Source: Volvariella volvacea V23 (Eukaryota; Basidiomycota; Agaricomycetes; Agaricales; Pluteaceae). Taken from it: 64,000 bases of DNA. Below, piece after piece: positions 59,406 to 64,000 of this stretch. The stretch lies in assembly GCA_000349905.1 (NCBI GenBank), contig KB722753.1, positions 468,583 to 532,582 on the forward strand, read 5' to 3'. The position numbers and the translations under genes were made by a program. Within the stretch, counting starts at the first letter, position 1, and every line of letters starts with the position of its first letter. The notes beneath the pieces are model-generated. The model saw only the letters and a list, made by a program, of their open reading frames with translations, ran no database searches and was not told where the DNA came from.

Positions 59406-59702
59406 TTAAAGGGTTGGGGGATTTGGTGGGCGAGACTAGCAGAGTAGTCGGATTAAGCCATCTCTGATCCCGAATGACTAGAACAACACACAACTCACGA
59501 GTTTCCGAATAGGCCCTGTATTGAGCCGGTACCGCTTTGGCGGCCCATGCTCCTCACCAATGACCTTCATCGCCCTTTTGATATATCCCGGATTCCTCGT
59601 GGGCTCCAAGTACTCTCCGGATATATTGTAGGCGATGAAAAACAGGTTTTCGATTTCGCCTGTCGCAGGATCTACCTGATGCTTTCCACGTAGCCGCGCC
59701 AT
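59406..59702 (-). CDS. Small orphan protein
   Basis: The ATG at 59702 opens MARLRGKHQVDPATGEIENL, then FFIAYNISGEYLEPTRNPGY and IKRAMKVIGEEHGPPKRYRL, a compact, protein-like sequence. The frame may run to 59478 (…RKLVSCVLF). Alternatively, a GTGAGT donor after RKL with an acceptor 63 nt on adds SRPPNPPTL and stops at 59406-59408; I show the spliced version. No domain is recognised. The balanced composition and typical intron size make it more gene-like than neighbouring frames. Confidence 0.45.
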
Positions 59703-60339
59703 TGGCCTTGTTGCCAGTGTGCTTTTGGTTCATTCAAGAATACCCGAACAGGGGTATTGCTCACCCAAAGTCCTCACGCATACGGTGCTCCCTCCATCTG
59801 GGAAGCAATACGCCATACAATATGTCGAGAGGACACGAATATTTATCGTTCCCAAAGGACTTGAGGATTTGAATCCTCGGCAATAGCCAACCAAGTCGGT
59901 AAGTAGGTTGGCCGTAGCGCGTCGGCTTGGGGCCTGTAGGATTGGGAATTTGGTCGTGGTTTAATATCCAGGGATACTTTGCGTCGTATTCATATCTGAG
60001 AATTACAGATACGCGTTTGGTTTCGTAGCAGTAGGAAATATTGGGCGCTCACGGTGTCAATACGGTATAGCAGTTGCATGTGCAGTTGGTGGACATGATT
60101 CACTGTGCTGTCCGACTCCGGACCCCGACACGCAGTGTGACCCGCTTTGTTGTGCTGCTAGATTGAATCGAGGCTATAAATAGCCGCCGGTACAGGAATC
60201 ACGACGCTCTAAACGCTCGATGGATACTACACTACGTCGAAATGGGTATTAATGTTGGGTACAGGCACTCTATATACACTACAGTTACACTCACAAACTC
60301 TATACTAACAACACCACCACCAAACCACAACCGAACAGC
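59703..60339. other. Spacer between the orphan ORF and MON1, with a TATA-like palindrome
   Basis: About 640 bp. It contains GGCTATAAATAGCC (60172-60185), a strong TATA-like sequence in an almost palindromic setting, followed on the plus strand by CA-rich sequence up to the 3' end of MON1. No coding gene is supported. Confidence 0.4.
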
Positions 60340-62779
60340 TCAAAATACAGGTGCATTACTAAGGAACAACCGGCTTTCCTCCCTTTTAACCCACTTTGAA
60401 ACAGCCTTTGCAGCATTCACAGCCGCAGACTTGGGCAGTCGAGGTGACAATGCAATGTACAATTCAAACGCTTGAGTTATCTGTTCCCCATTCATCCATC
60501 ACATCAGAACAAGAACAGGTGTATCAGAGCCCATTCTGGATCCCGGAACCATAAATGTCGAACAATGGGAATGGGACTTACCCAGCCCATGATCGCTTCC
60601 TTATCGGTCTTTAGGTATTGTAGTTTCAATGTACCTTCTTGTCCAGATTTTGCGTGTATTGCGTCATGAATGATTTGATACAGGGTTATTAGTCTGGGCA
60701 CATAAAGGATTAGATTGGGAAAGACAAAGGACGACACAGGGAGATCGCAACTTACCTTCTCCGCTCTTGCAAGCCATCATAAGGGTCTTCAAATGACGGC
60801 AAAGTGATCTGCACTTGCGCACGAGATTTATACAAAAAGTGTCTCAAACCAGGAATACCCAGCTCCGAAGTCGAGTAGTCACACTGCCCCGAAAGACACG
60901 CTTTCACAATAGCAGACAACGTGCCATCGCTCGCCATTTTCTAAAACCAGCAATGCATCAGTGCATTGTTCGACAAAAGCAGCAGAGAACTACCTCTCCT
61001 ACGGAATCGCACCAGTCGCGGATGCTTTCAAAGTCACCTGCACCACCGCTGATGCAGACTAGAGCTACATTGGCTTGGCCTTCCTCGGTAAATCGAAGCT
61101 TAGGAGTGACGGTTTTAGGTGTTTCCATTTCGTCTATTTGCACGGAAGGTGCAGGAGAGGGTAGACTTGATACGAGGTCACCATCTCTTCGTAGGAATGT
61201 TATATATGCGTTGACAAGGGCCGACGGGTTAAATTTGGGTAGACATATGGGTATACATGAAGATGCAGCAGGCGAGTGCAGGATTGAAGGTGAATTGATG
61301 GTGTTGAGTATGATATGAATGTCTGGACAAACCGAGATCTGAGTATTATGTGAATTGACAGACAAATTCTACCAACCAGCTGGGTGTATGGAGTGCTTCT
61401 TAGGTCGTAGCAAAGTGATGACTCGATCCTGGGCGACTAGCACTAGGTACAACACATCCTAAAAACCTATTGAGCATCTAGACCACGTTTGACGAAGGAA
61501 TGCATTAACCTTGATCTTTTGACCTGGTATCAGGGCATCTGCAGCCTGCTGACGTATCAAGGGGTCCAACCTCAGACAGTGCAGAGAGGAAAAGCTCATT
61601 GCAAGGTCAAACTCCATTCTATCCAGTAGGGAGTGGAGAAAGCCTTCTGCACCTAACCTGGGGATTAGGACTCAATATGCCTGAAAGCGGACTCTACGAA
61701 CCCTCGAGCAATCGCCGAAGGTCAAAATTTGTCCGACGTTCAAATACCCGCTTCAATTGAGAACCAGTCACGATACTCAAGATTTGGAGGTGAAGGTAAT
61801 CAAGGTGGGACCGCGTCTATCTTCATAAATGAGTCAGAAGGCTAACGTGTTGAGGTATTCCTCGGATGCGGGCAGGATCTTACCACAGATTCAGGTTCAC
61901 CCCACGACGAAACACAGACGTAATAGAGTGGTGGACGCAATAAGAACGTGATTCTGGTGCTCCCGGCATTAATGCACCGAAGCTTGTCATTGTCATCCAG
62001 GAATACAGAGATAAGGGCTTGCATTAATCCAATTGTCGCAGTCACACTATCAGACTCTTCACCCTCTGGTCGACTAGCACGCAGAATGTCATTAGCGACG
62101 TTCCACACATTGACGTGGGAGCGCCCGAAATGAACTTGCCTGATAAAGACCGGCTTGCCAGCATCAGTAAGAACAAAGTACTCTCTCGGAGGATACGAGG
62201 GCACTAATACCAATAGTTCAATGCCAAAGTATGGAGACGGGATAAGATTGATGCTCACCAGCCTCAAACGTTTCCTCGAATACCCCAGAGGGTTGCAGTG
62301 CCTGCTTGGCCTTCTGCCGATGACGCATTGTTGACTCTTCTCTCGCTCGTTTAATAAGCAGCCCTGGGGGTCAAAGTACATTGAAGCTCACCAGATCCCC
62401 CTTGACGGTGGCTTAGGGTTTTCCTAAGTTGATCCCGTAAGGTCTTCTTGGATGCTTCGTCGCCCGCAGAAGACTCGATCTGCCCTGAAACCGTGGTTTC
62501 TTCTACTTCAGGCGCGTCCGGCTCTGCCTCAATGTCCTGAACCAGTATCCTGTCGTTGGAGTTGATCTCCATGCCGACCATAGAAGACGCGGAGCTTTCG
62601 AGCATATATTGGGCGGGCAAAGGTGGTACAGGTGGCGGCGGAGAGCTGGGGATCATTGCGGGGCTAAGATGGAGGCTGGACAGAGACGGAGAGGTCTTGA
62701 GAGCGGGAATTATTAGCCTGGGGGGAGCCACTCCGAAACCTGGAGTCGCAGCGCGAGGCGATCGTGGGGTATGAGACAT
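60340..62779 (-). CDS. MON1: MON1, subunit of the Rab7 GEF Mon1-Ccz1
   Basis: Mon1-Ccz1 activates Rab7/Ypt7 on late endosomes and autophagosomes. It starts MSHTPRSPRAATPGFGVAPP at 62779 with a disordered Pro/Ser-rich N-terminus. The first longin domain shows QEYFVLTDAGKPVFIRQ, IGLMQALISVFLDDNDKLRC and ITFLLRPPLYYVCVSSWGEP. A later domain has LVAQDRVITLLRPKKHSIHP, DIHIILNTINSPSILHSPAA and SCIPICLPKFNPSALVNAYI, ending that section at TFLRRDGDLV. Further exons give MASDGTLSAIVKACLSGQCD, YSTSELGIPGLRHFLYKSRA and LITLYQIIHDAIHAKSGQEG. The C-terminus FELYIALSPRLPKSAAVNAA leads to VSKWVKREESRLFLSNAPVF, with stop at 60340-60342. Intron-exon order is fully collinear with the family. Confidence 0.9.
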
Positions 62780-62948
62780 ATTTGGCTGCCGTAGCCGATG
62801 GCCAGCACGAGATTGACGATCACGGGATAGCAGGCGCCTAATTCTTGAGGCTGTTGCCACACACAGCCAAACATCTCGAAACGGCAAGTCGATGATGCGC
62901 ATTCAGCATCACGAACGGTGGCTGGCATCCTTCAAGCACCTCTTCCCA
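62780..62948. promoter_or_regulatory. Divergent promoter region, MON1 / BTB gene
   Basis: About 170 bp between the two starts, so the core promoters must overlap or be shared. No named element is recognised. Confidence 0.4.
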
Positions 62949-64000
62949 ATGGCCTTGCCATCGACGCGTGCAGAGCTGACTCCTGAATGCCGCGGAGAGG
63001 TACGCCTCCTACTCAAGTCATATTATCCTACTGATTTCAGTGAGTTTAGCCATGGTTCGACGACGGCAATATAGTGCTGGTTACTTCGGAGCAACCGACT
63101 GCGTTTCGTGTTCACCGTGGGGTCTTGGTGCGCACCCGGATTGGTCCTCTGCAGGTTGTCACTGACAACGAACCAGGCACGGCACTCGGAAGTCTTCCAA
63201 GGGATGTTTGAGATGCCCCAACCAAGCATGGAGATGGAGACCTGTGAGGGGTGTCAAGTTGTTTGGATGTATGACTTGCCCTCGGAGTTATCCAACCTGA
63301 TAACTGCGCTCTATGATGGCCCGTAAGTCACTGTGAACCTCAAACATCTTTATTTGCGCACCTTTATCCTGGTCATTCAATGCGCGTATGTGTCATCTAC
63401 TTAGGTCCTTCAACAACCGCAGTCTCGATGACTTCTTTTATCTAGCGAGTATTTTACGCCTTTCGACAAAGTACTTCATCAGCCATCTTCGCATCCAAGC
63501 GATTCGGTTTCTTACTCGAACATGGTCCTACACACTAGAAGGTCACGACGATATGGTTCGAACGGCACTGAACTCCCCCATCATAGACAACACGACATAC
63601 CCTTATGTCCATCCACTTCATGTTCTCAACCTAGCCAGGGAGGTCAACGTGCAAATCATCGTGCCGTCGGCTATTTATTTTCTATCACTATACCCTTTGA
63701 ACGATCTCCTCCGCGCAGACCATCCTAAGCTATCCATTAAGCACCCTTCCAGCCCCTCCTCTACTCTCACACCGGATGACCTCAAAAATTATACCCTTAT
63801 GTTTCAACACCGCCTGGACCTGATACTCCATTTTGTAAGACGCGTCTGCGGAGAACGGAGTGCCCTTCCCGGCTGTATGAATAACAGGACTTGCTCTCGT
63901 GGATTCGCACAATTAGCTTCACGACTATCCCGATCCTGGCAGATCCGTACCGGTCCACTACACTACATGGTGCAGGCGGTTGATGAGGCTTCAAAGGATT
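62949..64000 (+). CDS. Fungal BTB/POZ-domain protein (partial, runs off the right edge)
   Basis: Same broad family as the BTB gene at 22.0-23.1 kb. It starts MALPSTRAELTPECRGE; an intron ending TTTAG joins PWFDDGNIVLVTSEQPTAFR and VHRGVL. The next intron (GTGCGC…CCAG) joins ARHSEVFQGMFEMPQPS. The BTB core continues CEGCQVVWMYDLPSELSNLI and TALYDGP. A third intron leads to SFNNRSLDDFFYLASILRLS, TKYFISHLRIQAIRFLTRTW and a long C-terminal region with YPYVHPLHVLNLAREVNVQI and MFQHRLDLILHFVRRVCGER. The frame is open to base 64000, so the end is not seen. Compared with the other BTB gene it has one more intron in the BTB core. Function unknown. Confidence 0.82.

Noticed and set aside
59820..59900. 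TTGAATC-type sequence resembling a tRNA T-arm
   Set aside because: The stem does not pair as a 5-bp T-stem, and no acceptor stem or D-arm could be placed around it.
1..64000. CRISPR arrays, bacterial operons or a biosynthetic/defence gene cluster
   Set aside because: No direct-repeat array was seen. Genes are intron-rich and functionally unrelated, and no polyketide synthase, NRPS or terpene cyclase motifs are present.

Overview
The window is nuclear DNA from a filamentous basidiomycete, most likely an Agaricomycete. Genes are dense, sit on both strands, and are cut by many introns of about 50-65 nt. The repertoire fits: DUF6533 membrane proteins, a hybrid histidine-kinase phytochrome, Zn2Cys6 and C2H2 regulators, fungal BTB proteins and a GT61 glycosyltransferase. 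All gene models were spliced by eye from reading frames, splice signals and family motifs. No database search was run, so exon edges and starts marked tentative are inference.

Layout. 1-7 kb: the edge of an unidentified minus-strand gene, then two tandem minus-strand DUF6533 genes with the same exon plan, including 13-nt and 20-nt microexons. 8.7-17.4 kb: a Qa-SNARE, a secreted pectinesterase, an Aurora kinase divergent from a ribosomal-L1-domain (Utp30/RSL1D1-like) protein, and an alpha/beta hydrolase. 17.4-20.9 kb: a gene-poor stretch with a hairpin-rich, LTR-like tract. 20.9-26.8 kb: a hypothetical protein, a BTB protein, a PIG3-type quinone oxidoreductase and a C2H2 factor. 28-46.6 kb: a GT61 glycosyltransferase, a complete phytochrome (PAS-GAF-PHY-HisKA-HATPase-REC), a DUG2-like WD40/M20 peptidase, and a very long disordered protein rich in SUMO-interaction-like motifs. 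47.3-64 kb: a CHFR-like RING protein, a Zn2Cys6 factor with a GC-AG intron inside its zinc cluster, an FHA protein of the SNIP1/Pml1 type, a second C2H2 factor of the same unusual family, mitochondrial ribosomal protein mS41, a small orphan ORF, MON1, and a BTB gene running off the right edge.

The genes do not form a biosynthetic or defence cluster. Most are single-copy housekeeping genes (mitosis, ribosome biogenesis, vesicle fusion, splicing, glutathione turnover) mixed with signalling and regulatory genes. Several pairs are divergent across 100-550 bp and may share promoters: SNARE/pectinesterase, Aurora/L1, GT61/phytochrome, DUG2/disordered protein, Zn2Cys6/FHA and MON1/BTB. I did not find a clearly new multi-gene system. 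The observations most worth a second look are the conserved microexons, the split-finger C2H2 pair, the SIM-rich giant protein and the GC-AG intron.
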